DNA of 5,648 nt from an uncultured Campylobacteraceae bacterium. Its GTDB lineage: Bacteria; Campylobacterota; Campylobacteria; Campylobacterales; Arcobacteraceae. The position numbers and the translations under genes were made by a program. How positions within the stretch are numbered: the stretch's first letter is position 1; every line of letters starts with the position of its first letter. Under the pieces are notes generated by a model. That model did no database searches, was not told the origin of the DNA, and saw nothing but the letters and a program-made list of their open reading frames with translations. The DNA lies in contig CAJXPH010000189.1 in the NCBI GenBank assembly GCA_913057765.1, positions 1 through 5,648 of the forward strand, read 5' to 3'. Shown here in pieces: positions 1 through 5,648 of the stretch.

Positions 1-650
1 AAGAAAACAAAATCTTTTTTTAATTCTTTTTTATATTTATTTAATAACGAATCTAATTTTGTATTATAAATAATTGTCCCATCAATATCTCTATTCACAA
101 TCATCATTTGCATAAACCCTTCTGAAATATCCCTTCCCGATCTATTATACAGATTTTTTTTGCCTATATATTGTTTTATAATAGAATCTACTTTATTACC
201 ATAAGAACGTCCACTAGCTATTCCTAATTTAAATACATTTGAATCTAAAAGTTTTTCTAGGTCTATAAAATTATCATCATATATATATTGTTTAATTTTT
301 TTTACAGATTTAATTTTTACAACTAACCCAAGTTTCATAGCAAGGGCAGTAAAGGATTTAGAGAAATACATATCTTCTTTTCTATCACTATTTTTTAATA
401 AGCAAGGAAAACAAACTAAATCTAATACTTTCATTTCTTCCATTGTACGAGAGAAAGGCATAACAGATACTTTATGTTCGTACTTAGTTAATTTATTAAT
501 AGCAGTATTCATTGCATCTATACAAATTCCATCTTTATAACTATCATCAATATTCATAAATGGTGGGAATTTTGCTACATGCCAATTAACTTCAATTTTT
601 TTTGAAAGAAGAGTAGAAACTGTTAAAAGGAAGATTAATAAAATTTTCAT
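1..650 (-). CDS. Secreted solute-binding-like protein (SBP_bac_3 type), 3' end missing
   Basis: An open frame runs from an ATG at 648-650 to the window edge: 216 complete codons plus two bases, with no stop. Residues 1-16 form a short signal peptide (basic Lys2, then a Leu/Ile-rich core ending TLLS before KK), so export to the periplasm is likely. The mature start 'IEVNWHVAKFPPF' (19-31), followed by 'GICIDAMNTAI' (41-51), 'MPFSRTMEEM' (64-73) and 'CFPCLLKNSDR' (80-90), has the layout of periplasmic solute-binding-like proteins of the SBP_bac_3 superfamily. It most resembles the proteobacterial proteins that carry 'W...FPP' near the N-terminus and a 'C.P.LLK...R' segment (TIGR02285-like, from memory). 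Such proteins are usually about 250-290 residues, so roughly 40-70 residues are missing. No transporter permease or ATPase gene is visible beside it, and the ligand cannot be inferred. It is a separate unit from the operon to its right. Fold class is moderately sure; function unknown. Confidence 0.8.
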   Translation of the reverse strand, partial: MKILLIFLLTVSTLLSKKIEVNWHVAKFPPFMNIDDSYKDGICIDAMNTAINKLTKYEHKVSVMPFSRTMEEMKVLDLVCFPCLLKNSDRKEDMYFSKSFTALAMKLGLVVKIKSVKKIKQYIYDDNFIDLEKLLDSNVFKLGIASGRSYGNKVDSIIKQYIGKKNLYNRSGRDISEGFMQMMIVNRDIDGTIIYNTKLDSLLNKYKKELKKDFVF

Positions 651-655
651 TATAT

Positions 656-661
656 ATTATA
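656..661 (-). promoter_or_regulatory. Candidate -10 box for the solute-binding-like gene
   Basis: On the minus strand the sequence TTGATATAAT contains a perfect TATAAT at 661-656, with a T-rich upstream region and no convincing -35 box. That is typical of sigma-70 promoters in Campylobacterota. Only five bases (651-655) separate it from the ATG, so transcription would begin at or next to the start codon. No Shine-Dalgarno sequence is visible between the hairpin and the ATG. In DNA this AT-rich a TATAAT can arise by chance, so this is a candidate only. Confidence 0.4.
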
Positions 662-720
662 TCAATAAATTGTTAAAAATAATTAAAATTGATTGAAAAT
701 AAAGTAATAATAATAAAATT

Positions 721-751
721 ATTAAAAGAAGAGAGGAACTCTTCTTTTAAT
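721..751 (-). terminator. Hairpin terminator at the end of the operon
   Basis: A perfect inverted repeat with 13-bp arms (721-733 and 739-751) around a 5-base loop. On the minus-strand transcript the stem is AUUAAAAGAAGAG with its complement, so the 3' arm is pyrimidine-rich (CUCUUCUUUUAAU) and runs into AAUUUUAUUAUUAUU. This fits a Rho-independent terminator in a low-GC genome, although the stem has only four G-C pairs and the U-tract is interrupted. The kinase stop codon (747-749) lies inside the promoter-proximal arm. The element separates the five-gene operon from the solute-binding-like gene. Confidence 0.65.
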
Positions 752-1739
752 TAAGTTTACAACTAAGATTTTTTTCTATTAATTTTCTATCTAAATAAAC
801 TTGGTCAGATTGAATTTCTTCTAAAGTTACAGTGGCACTACCAAATTTTCTTAAAACTACACCAGTAGCTAAATTAGCAAACTCAACAGAAGTATGAATA
901 TCATTATCCAAAGCCAATGCAAATCCAAGTGAAGCTAATACAGTATCACTAGAACCAGTAACATCAAAAACTTCTAAAGGTACAGTAGGCATTACTGATA
1001 ACTTATCGTTTTTAAGTACTGCAACCCCTTCTTCACTTAAAGTAATTAAAGCAGTTTGTAGTTCAAATTTATTTTTTAATTCTTTTAATGCATCTAATAA
1101 CTTGTCATTATTTTCAATTGTGATTCCGGTAACAGCTTGAGCTTCATCTTTATTTGGAATTACTAAATAAGCACCTTTATATTTATCATAGTTATCACCA
1201 TAAGGATCTACTATAACTTTTACATCGTTCTTATTAGCATAAGTAATTATTTTCTGAGTAAAGTCATCTGTTAGTACACCTTTACCATAATCTGCAAGTA
1301 ATATAATATCGTAGGCATTAATTTTTTCTTGCAATTTTGCATATAACTTTTTTACATTGTCAAAAGATATATTATTTTTACTTTCATGATCAAATCTAAA
1401 AACTTGTGAATTAGATGCCATTATTCTAGTTTTCTTTGATGTTTTTCGTCCTTTTTGTTCCATTAAAAAAGATTTAGTTTCTAACTCATCAAGCATTTGT
1501 TTTAATAGAACTGCAGTATCATCATTTCCAACAACAGACATAACACTTACTTTTGAGCCTAGAGAGGTAAGATTTCGGATAACATTTCCAGCACCACCAA
1601 GAAGAGTTTTTTCTTCTTCAACATCTACAATTTGAACAGGAGCTTCTAAAGAAATTCTTTCACATTTTCCCATTAAATAAGAATCTATCATAAGATCACC
1701 AATTACTAAAATCTTAGGTTTTTTTTCAATATTAATCAT
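747..1739 (-). CDS. hldA: D-glycero-beta-D-manno-heptose-7-phosphate kinase-like protein (PfkB family, kinase domain only)
   Basis: This 330-residue ribokinase/PfkB-fold protein matches the N-terminal kinase half of HldE (RfaE domain I), which phosphorylates heptose 7-phosphate at O1 in ADP-heptose synthesis for LPS inner core. Visible landmarks are 'VIGDLMIDSYLMG' (12-24), 'RISLEAPVQIVDV' (28-40; E. coli HldE has RISPEAPVPVV), the glycine motif 'GGAGN' (48-52), 'ADYGKGV' (149-155), 'VDPYGDN' (177-183), 'NKDEAQ' (196-201) and the catalytic loop 'DVTGSSDT' (259-266). E. coli HldE is 477 residues with a C-terminal cytidylyltransferase. That domain is absent here, so a separate HldC-type enzyme would be needed. 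The catalytic loop is odd: the family has GAGD, here GSSD, with the expected base Asp265 kept. The ATG at 1737-1739 has AGGA 3 nt upstream and AAGG 9 nt upstream. It is the last gene of the operon, 35 nt after pepA. Family is sure; exact substrate and activity less so. Confidence 0.82.
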   Translation of the reverse strand: MINIEKKPKILVIGDLMIDSYLMGKCERISLEAPVQIVDVEEEKTLLGGAGNVIRNLTSLGSKVSVMSVVGNDDTAVLLKQMLDELETKSFLMEQKGRKTSKKTRIMASNSQVFRFDHESKNNISFDNVKKLYAKLQEKINAYDIILLADYGKGVLTDDFTQKIITYANKNDVKVIVDPYGDNYDKYKGAYLVIPNKDEAQAVTGITIENNDKLLDALKELKNKFELQTALITLSEEGVAVLKNDKLSVMPTVPLEVFDVTGSSDTVLASLGFALALDNDIHTSVEFANLATGVVLRKFGSATVTLEEIQSDQVYLDRKLIEKNLSCKLN

Positions 1740-1774
1740 ATTTCCTGGCCTTTTCTAATTTTTATTATTTAAAT

Positions 1775-3184
1775 TTATTTTTGTATATTTTTCAAGAACT
1801 CTAAAGTCATTCTAACTCCAGCTCCAGTTCCACCATAAGGATTATATCCCCAAGCTTTTTCAGAATATGCAGGTCCTGCAATATCAAAGTGAATCCATTT
1901 TTCTTTATTTTCTTCATTTATGAAATTATCTAAAAATAGTCCAGCAGTAATAGCACCACCATATCTAGTACTTGCCATATTAGAAATATCTGCTATTTGA
2001 GATTTGATAGTTTTTTTAAGGAATCTATTAAAAGGTAAAGAAGTTGCATATTCTCCTGCTTCTGTAGCATGAGAAACAACTTCTCTTTTAAGATTTGTGC
2101 TATTTCCCATAATACCTGTTGTATATTCACCTACACCTACAACACAAGCACCAGTTAATGTTGCAAAATCAAAAATATAATCTATATTTTTAATTTCATC
2201 TTGGGCATAACATAAACAATCTGCAAGGACTAATCTACCCTCCGCATCTGTATTTCTTACTTCAATAGTTTTTCCATTTTTAGCAGTTAATACATCATCA
2301 GGTTTATAAGCATCCCCACCAATCATATTTTCAACAGCACCAACAATACCATGAATCTCAATAGGAAGATTTAGCTTAGCAATTGCACTCATAATTCCTA
2401 AGACTGCACAACCTCCACTTTTATCTAATTTCATTGTTACCATATAATCTGCAGGCTTTAAAGATAATCCACCCGAATCATATGTTAAACCTTTTCCAAC
2501 TAATACTACTTTTTTCTTAGCATTTTTTGGTTTATATGATAAATGAATTAATTTCGATTCATGAATTGAAGCACGACCAACGCTTAGCATTGCATTCATA
2601 TCATTTTTTTCTAAATACTCTTCACCTCTAATTTTACAATGAAGATTTGATTCATCTGCAATATCTTTTGCAACATTTGCCATTACACCTGGATAAAAAT
2701 CTTCTGGTGTTGTATTAACCATAGTTCTTGTTTTATTAACTGCTTTAGAAATAATAATTGACTCATCAAAAATATTTTGTAATTTAGAACTTATTTTATC
2801 AACACAAATATTTAACTCTTGTTTTTTACACTTCTCTTTTTTAGATTTATATTTATCAAAAGTATATGAACCTAATAAAGTTCCTTCAACTAATGCTTTT
2901 AAAGATAATTTTTCTAATACTATTTTAGCACTTTTAAATTTTGTTGAATTGAATTTCTTTATACCTGTAGATGCTGCAATTGCAACACTATCATAATCAT
3001 TACCTTCACAACCTACATAGATTTTTTTTAACTCAGGTAATAATGCTACACTTTCATCTTTCGCTTCAAAACCTATAGTTTCTAAAATATTCTTGTCTTC
3101 TAATTTCTCAATAGAACTTGTAATAATAATTTCAATATCTGACTTTATCTTTTTTATATTTTTTTCAATTAAATTAATTTTCAA
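1775..3184 (-). CDS. pepA: Leucyl aminopeptidase, peptidase family M17
   Basis: A cytosolic di-metal exopeptidase that removes N-terminal residues from peptides. The C-terminal catalytic domain is complete: 'VGKGLTYDSGGLSLKP' (229-244), 'MKLDKSGG' (251-258) and the family signature 'NTDAEGRL' (311-318). By comparison with E. coli PepA, the metal ligands are Lys231, Asp236, Asp254, Asp313 and Glu315, and the catalytic pair is Lys243 and Arg317; all are present. The N-terminal domain (about 1-150) is diverged and lysine-rich, as usual for M17. At 469 residues it is close to the family's normal length (about 480-500). The start is TTG (3182-3184), chosen because AGGAG lies 7 nt upstream and no in-frame ATG occurs before the catalytic half. 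The start lies inside the end of dedA (11-nt overlap), which suggests translational coupling. Some PepA homologues also bind DNA; nothing here shows that. Confidence 0.95.
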   Translation of the reverse strand: MKINLIEKNIKKIKSDIEIIITSSIEKLEDKNILETIGFEAKDESVALLPELKKIYVGCEGNDYDSVAIAASTGIKKFNSTKFKSAKIVLEKLSLKALVEGTLLGSYTFDKYKSKKEKCKKQELNICVDKISSKLQNIFDESIIISKAVNKTRTMVNTTPEDFYPGVMANVAKDIADESNLHCKIRGEEYLEKNDMNAMLSVGRASIHESKLIHLSYKPKNAKKKVVLVGKGLTYDSGGLSLKPADYMVTMKLDKSGGCAVLGIMSAIAKLNLPIEIHGIVGAVENMIGGDAYKPDDVLTAKNGKTIEVRNTDAEGRLVLADCLCYAQDEIKNIDYIFDFATLTGACVVGVGEYTTGIMGNSTNLKREVVSHATEAGEYATSLPFNRFLKKTIKSQIADISNMASTRYGGAITAGLFLDNFINEENKEKWIHFDIAGPAYSEKAWGYNPYGGTGAGVRMTLEFLKNIQK

Positions 3185-3860
3185 AATTTTTCTCCTTTTT
3201 CTTTGTTACTCTATAAAAATAGTAAACAATACTACCAGCAAAAAATATTCCTACTGGTGCTGCATAATACCAATGGTCTTTAACCCATTTAAGTACAACT
3301 AAAATTTCTTCTCCAAAATACCAAGCAGGAACAATTGTAATTGCTGCCCAACACCATGCTGAGATTAAATTAATAAATGCAAACATTTTTGCATTATATC
3401 TCGTAAGCCCAATTGAAATTGGGATAATTGTTCTCATCCCATACATATATCTTTGTGCAAAGATAATTGGCCAACCATACTTCACAAGTAATAAATGTGC
3501 TAATGCAAATTTTCTTCTTTGACCTTTAAAATTCTTGTGTACATATGATTTATTAAATCTACCTATATAGAAATATATTTGGTCTCCAGCAAAACCACCG
3601 AGTCCTGCAATAAATATTGCCATATAAACATTCATATCTCCAGTATGAGACAAAAGACCAGCCATTATTAAGCCTGCTTCCCCCTCAAGGATACTCCATG
3701 CAAATAATATTATATACCCATAAGTTTTTAAAAGATATACAAATTTATTCTCTATCCCTGAAACTGGTGCGTTATAAAGATTATAAGTTAAAAATGCAAT
3801 AAACAGAGCGACTACAACGAATAGTATTTTCCCTGCATTATCTTGTAATTTTGTTTTCAT
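3174..3860 (-). CDS. DedA family membrane protein (VTT / SNARE-associated domain)
   Basis: A 228-residue polytopic inner-membrane protein. Hydrophobic stretches lie at about 12-29, 46-70, 78-99, 130-151, 157-182 and 198-216; 46-70 and 130-151 are candidate re-entrant segments. DedA hallmarks are 'ILEGEAGLIMAG' (57-68) with acidic Glu59/Glu61, 'GGFAGDQIYFYIGR' (88-101), and 'QRYMYGMRTIIPISIG' (136-151). In the last, Arg137 and Arg143 have the same six-residue spacing as the essential arginine pair of E. coli YqjA/YghB. The family is linked to lipid flipping (including undecaprenyl-phosphate recycling in some members), membrane potential and drug or pH tolerance; the substrate of this member cannot be read from sequence. 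The C-terminus is lysine-rich (KKKEK), probably cytosolic. ATG 3858-3860 follows trpB after 8 nt, and its AGGA (3867-3870) overlaps the trpB stop. It is an ordinary DedA-length protein with no sign of damage. Confidence 0.92.
   Translation of the reverse strand: MKTKLQDNAGKILFVVVALFIAFLTYNLYNAPVSGIENKFVYLLKTYGYIILFAWSILEGEAGLIMAGLLSHTGDMNVYMAIFIAGLGGFAGDQIYFYIGRFNKSYVHKNFKGQRRKFALAHLLLVKYGWPIIFAQRYMYGMRTIIPISIGLTRYNAKMFAFINLISAWCWAAITIVPAWYFGEEILVVLKWVKDHWYYAAPVGIFFAGSIVYYFYRVTKKKEKNFEN
3192..3196 (-). promoter_or_regulatory. Shine-Dalgarno that fixes the pepA TTG start
   Basis: AGGAG on the minus strand, followed by a 7-nt spacer (AAAAATT) and TTG at 3184-3182. The motif lies within the last codons of dedA, so ribosomes finishing dedA at 3174-3176 stop 11 nt past the first base of pepA. 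This strong site is what makes the non-ATG start credible. Confidence 0.8.
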
Positions 3861-3868
3861 TAAAAATC

Positions 3869-5086
3869 CTAATCAAAGTGCAAAATATCTTTTGCCTGCG
3901 CCATATCTTTATCTCCACGTCCTGAAAGATTAATTATTATAGTTTTACCTTTAAATTTATCTTTTGCTTTCTTTAAATATGCAATTGCGTGAGAACTTTC
4001 AAAAGCTGGAATAATTCCTTCTCTTTGAGATAACCAAACAAAGGCATCTAAAGCTTCTTCATCAGTAATTGAATCATATTCTACACTATTGTTATCTTTA
4101 TGAAAAGAATGTTCAGGGCCAATTCCTGGATAATCAAGTCCTGCACTAATTGAATGTGCTTCTAAAACTTGACCATCTTCATCTTGAAGAAGATATGAGC
4201 ATTGCCCATGTAAAACACCTGGACTTCCTTTTTCTAAAGAACACCCATGTTTATCTGTATCAAGACCTAATCCTCCAGCTTCAATACCAATACAAGTAGT
4301 CTCTTTATCTTCTAAGAAATGAGAAAATATACCAATAGCATTTGAACCACCACCTATACAGGCAACTACATAATCAGGAAGTTTGTTGTCTTTTTCTAAA
4401 ATCTGTCTTCTAGCTTCCCATCCAATAATTGATTGAAAATCTCTAACCATTACAGGATAAGGATGAGGACCAGCTACAGTTCCTATAATATAAAAAGTAT
4501 CTCTTGCATTTGTAACCCAGTATCTAATTGCATCATTCATTGCATCTTTTAATGTTTTACTTCCACTTTCAACAGCAATCACTTTTGCCCCTAAAAGTTT
4601 CATTCTAAATACATTTAGTTCTTGACGTGCAACATCTTTTGCACCCATAAACACTGTACATTCTAATCCCATAAGTGCCGCAATTGTTGCGGTTGCAACA
4701 CCATGTTGTCCAGCACCAGTCTCAGCAATAACTTTTGTTTTCCCAAGTTTTTTTGCAAGTAATCCTTGTGCAATTACATTATTTACTTTATGTGCTCCAG
4801 TATGATTTAAATCTTCTCTTTTTAAATATACTTTCGCATCAATTTCTTCACTTATATTTTTAGCTAAATATAAAGGGTTTTCACGTCCTACATAATCTTT
4901 TAATAAATCATTAACTTCAGTCCAGAATTCTTTATCAAATCTATATTTTTCATATTCATGTTCTAATTCTTTTAAGATTGGCATTAAAGTTTCAGGAACA
5001 TATCGTCCTCCAAACTCTCCAAAATGTCCATTTGAATCAGGGTCAAATATTGATGGTTTTGGTATATAAAATTCTTCTTTCATCAT
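3869..5086 (-). CDS. trpB: Tryptophan synthase beta chain
   Basis: A cytosolic PLP enzyme that condenses indole with L-serine to L-tryptophan, normally in an alpha2-beta2 complex with TrpA. The sequence is full-length (405 residues) and intact. The N-terminus has 'FGEFGGRYVPETL' (22-34). The PLP lysine is Lys100 in 'HTGAHKVNN' (95-103). The catalytic Glu122 is in 'ETGAGQHG' (122-129). The phosphate loop is 'GGGSNA' (245-250). 'AFESSHA' (361-367) and the ring-binding 'SGRGDKD' (388-394) complete the active site. It reads as the standard TrpB1 type. In the indole-tunnel region it has 'SPGVLHG' (288-294), so the Tyr-Phe pair of the Salmonella enzyme is not present; this variant is common in other TrpB1 proteins. 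Two adjacent ATGs (5084-5086 and 5081-5083) share one purine-rich AAGAAGAGA site, and the second has the more usual spacing, so the start is uncertain by one residue. No trpA or other trp gene is present; it sits 11 nt after apt. Confidence 0.97.
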   Translation of the reverse strand: MMKEEFYIPKPSIFDPDSNGHFGEFGGRYVPETLMPILKELEHEYEKYRFDKEFWTEVNDLLKDYVGRENPLYLAKNISEEIDAKVYLKREDLNHTGAHKVNNVIAQGLLAKKLGKTKVIAETGAGQHGVATATIAALMGLECTVFMGAKDVARQELNVFRMKLLGAKVIAVESGSKTLKDAMNDAIRYWVTNARDTFYIIGTVAGPHPYPVMVRDFQSIIGWEARRQILEKDNKLPDYVVACIGGGSNAIGIFSHFLEDKETTCIGIEAGGLGLDTDKHGCSLEKGSPGVLHGQCSYLLQDEDGQVLEAHSISAGLDYPGIGPEHSFHKDNNSVEYDSITDEEALDAFVWLSQREGIIPAFESSHAIAYLKKAKDKFKGKTIIINLSGRGDKDMAQAKDILHFD

Positions 5087-5097
5087 TCTCTTCTTTT

Positions 5098-5600
5098 TTA
5101 AATATCTAGCACAGAATATACTGGTGCATGTTCTTTTACTTTTTTATCGCCATCTAAAAATGTTAGGTTTAGTAAAAAACAAACTTCAACTAAATCAGCT
5201 TTAACATGTTTTACTAATTTAGCAGCAGCATTTGCTGTACCACCTGTAGCAATTAAATCATCTATCAATAAAACTCTTGCATTTTCTTTAGGGAAAGCAT
5301 CTAAGTGAATTTCTACTTCATCAAAACCGTATTCTAATTCATATTTTTCACAAACAGTTGTACCAGGAAGTTTACCTTTTTTCCGCACAGGAACAAAACC
5401 AATATTAAGTCTATCCGCAAGTGCTGCACCAAAAATAAAACCTCTTGAATCAATACCTGCAACATAATCTAAATTATAAGATTTGTATCTATCTTCTAGA
5501 TGATTCATTAATGCTTGATATGCTTCTTTATTGTTTAATAATGTTGTAATATCTTTGAAAACAATTCCCTCTTTTGGGAAATCTTGTATATCTCTTATTG
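5098..5600 (-). CDS. apt: Adenine phosphoribosyltransferase, 5' end missing
   Basis: A cytosolic purine-salvage enzyme that makes AMP and pyrophosphate from adenine and PRPP. The frame continues upstream of the internal ATG at 5506-5508 for 30 more codons to 5600. These read 'IRDIQDFPKEGIVFKDITTL', the usual N-terminal region of Apt, so the true start lies beyond the genomic sequence. In all 166 residues are visible; with about 15-18 missing the total would match the usual length near 180. Downstream come 'AGIDSRGFIFGAALADRL' (adenine-binding region), 'PVRKKGKLPG', 'EYELEYG'-like 'KYELEYG', and the PRPP motif 'VLLIDDLIATGGTA', all intact. The TAA at 5098-5100 is 11 nt before trpB. Beyond 5600 the frame enters adapter and meets an artificial TAA at 5608-5610. 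A gene caller would therefore report a false 136-residue protein starting at Met 5508. Identity is very sure; the 5' end is not in the window. Confidence 0.96.
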
Positions 5601-5648
5601 CTGTCTCTTATACACATCTGACGCTGCCGACGAAGAGGATAGTGTAGA
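5601..5648. other. Illumina Nextera adapter (non-genomic)
   Basis: Bases 5601-5619 are CTGTCTCTTATACACATCT, the 19-bp Tn5 mosaic end used in Nextera libraries. Bases 5620-5633 are GACGCTGCCGACGA, the rest of the Read 1 transposase adapter in reverse complement. Bases 5634-5641 (AGAGGATA) are the reverse complement of TATCCTCT, which matches the Nextera i5 index known as S503/N503. Bases 5642-5648 (GTGTAGA) are the start of the reverse-complemented P5 primer. The parts come in exact library order, and the coding frame of apt breaks at the junction. This is read-through into an untrimmed adapter, not a transposon insertion. Confidence 0.98.

Noticed and set aside
747..1739. Ribokinase, fructokinase or 1-phosphofructokinase
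   Set aside because: The RIS.EAPV segment near residue 28 and the DYGKGV motif are typical of RfaE domain I kinases rather than these sugar kinases. A different substrate cannot be wholly excluded, given the GSSD loop.
1740..1774. Terminator or promoter between pepA and hldA
   Set aside because: The 35-nt gap is AT-rich, has no inverted repeat of useful length, and mainly holds the hldA ribosome site. The genes are more simply read as one transcript.
3093..3302. Plus-strand open frame of 69 codons
   Set aside because: It lies across the start of pepA and the end of dedA on the opposite strand. Its product is a low-complexity Ile/Phe/Ser-rich string with no recognisable domain, as expected from the antisense of AT-rich genes.
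3617..3802. Plus-strand open frame of 61 codons
   Set aside because: It lies wholly inside dedA in antisense, has no convincing ribosome site and no recognisable domain. dedA itself is clearly coding.
1..5600. CRISPR array, tRNA or rRNA gene, riboswitch, toxin-antitoxin pair or defence system
   Set aside because: I found no regularly spaced repeats, no cloverleaf-like sequence and no such genes. Nearly all of the window is accounted for by six coding regions with short gaps.
5601..5619. Tn5 (IS50-type) transposon end as a natural mobile element
   Set aside because: The 19-bp mosaic end is an engineered sequence, and it is followed at once by Illumina Read 1, index and P5 sequence. No transposase or target duplication is present.

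Overview
The window is low-GC, AT-rich bacterial DNA with every gene on the minus strand. The protein sequences and the order apt - trpB - dedA - pepA suggest a Campylobacterota (epsilonproteobacterial) genome, most likely of the Arcobacter group. That assignment is a judgement from recalled gene order and protein style, not from a search.

Read in the direction of transcription (right to left), an apparent operon runs: apt (adenine phosphoribosyltransferase, 5' end missing), trpB (tryptophan synthase beta), a DedA-family membrane protein, pepA (M17 leucyl aminopeptidase, TTG start overlapping the dedA stop), and a PfkB-fold kinase of the HldE/RfaE domain I type (heptose-7-phosphate kinase). 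Gaps are 11 nt, 8 nt, an 11-nt overlap, and 35 nt. No terminator or promoter is visible between these genes. The unit ends at a perfect 13-bp hairpin (721-751) that contains the kinase stop codon. The products serve purine salvage, tryptophan synthesis, membrane homeostasis, peptide turnover and LPS heptose supply. They form no single pathway and look like a housekeeping cluster.

Left of the hairpin is a separate transcription unit: a secreted solute-binding-like protein (650 down to 1), cut off by the window edge. It has no stop inside the window. Its only visible -10 box lies so close to the ATG that the mRNA could be leaderless.

The last 48 bases (5601-5648) are not genomic. They are Illumina Nextera library adapter: Tn5 mosaic end, Read 1 tail, an 8-base i5 index and the start of P5. 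The true sequence therefore ends at 5600, inside apt, and this is very probably a contig end.

I saw no undescribed multi-gene system. The most interesting biological point is the altered catalytic motif of the heptose kinase-like protein (GSSD where the family has GAGD). The most important practical point is the adapter contamination.
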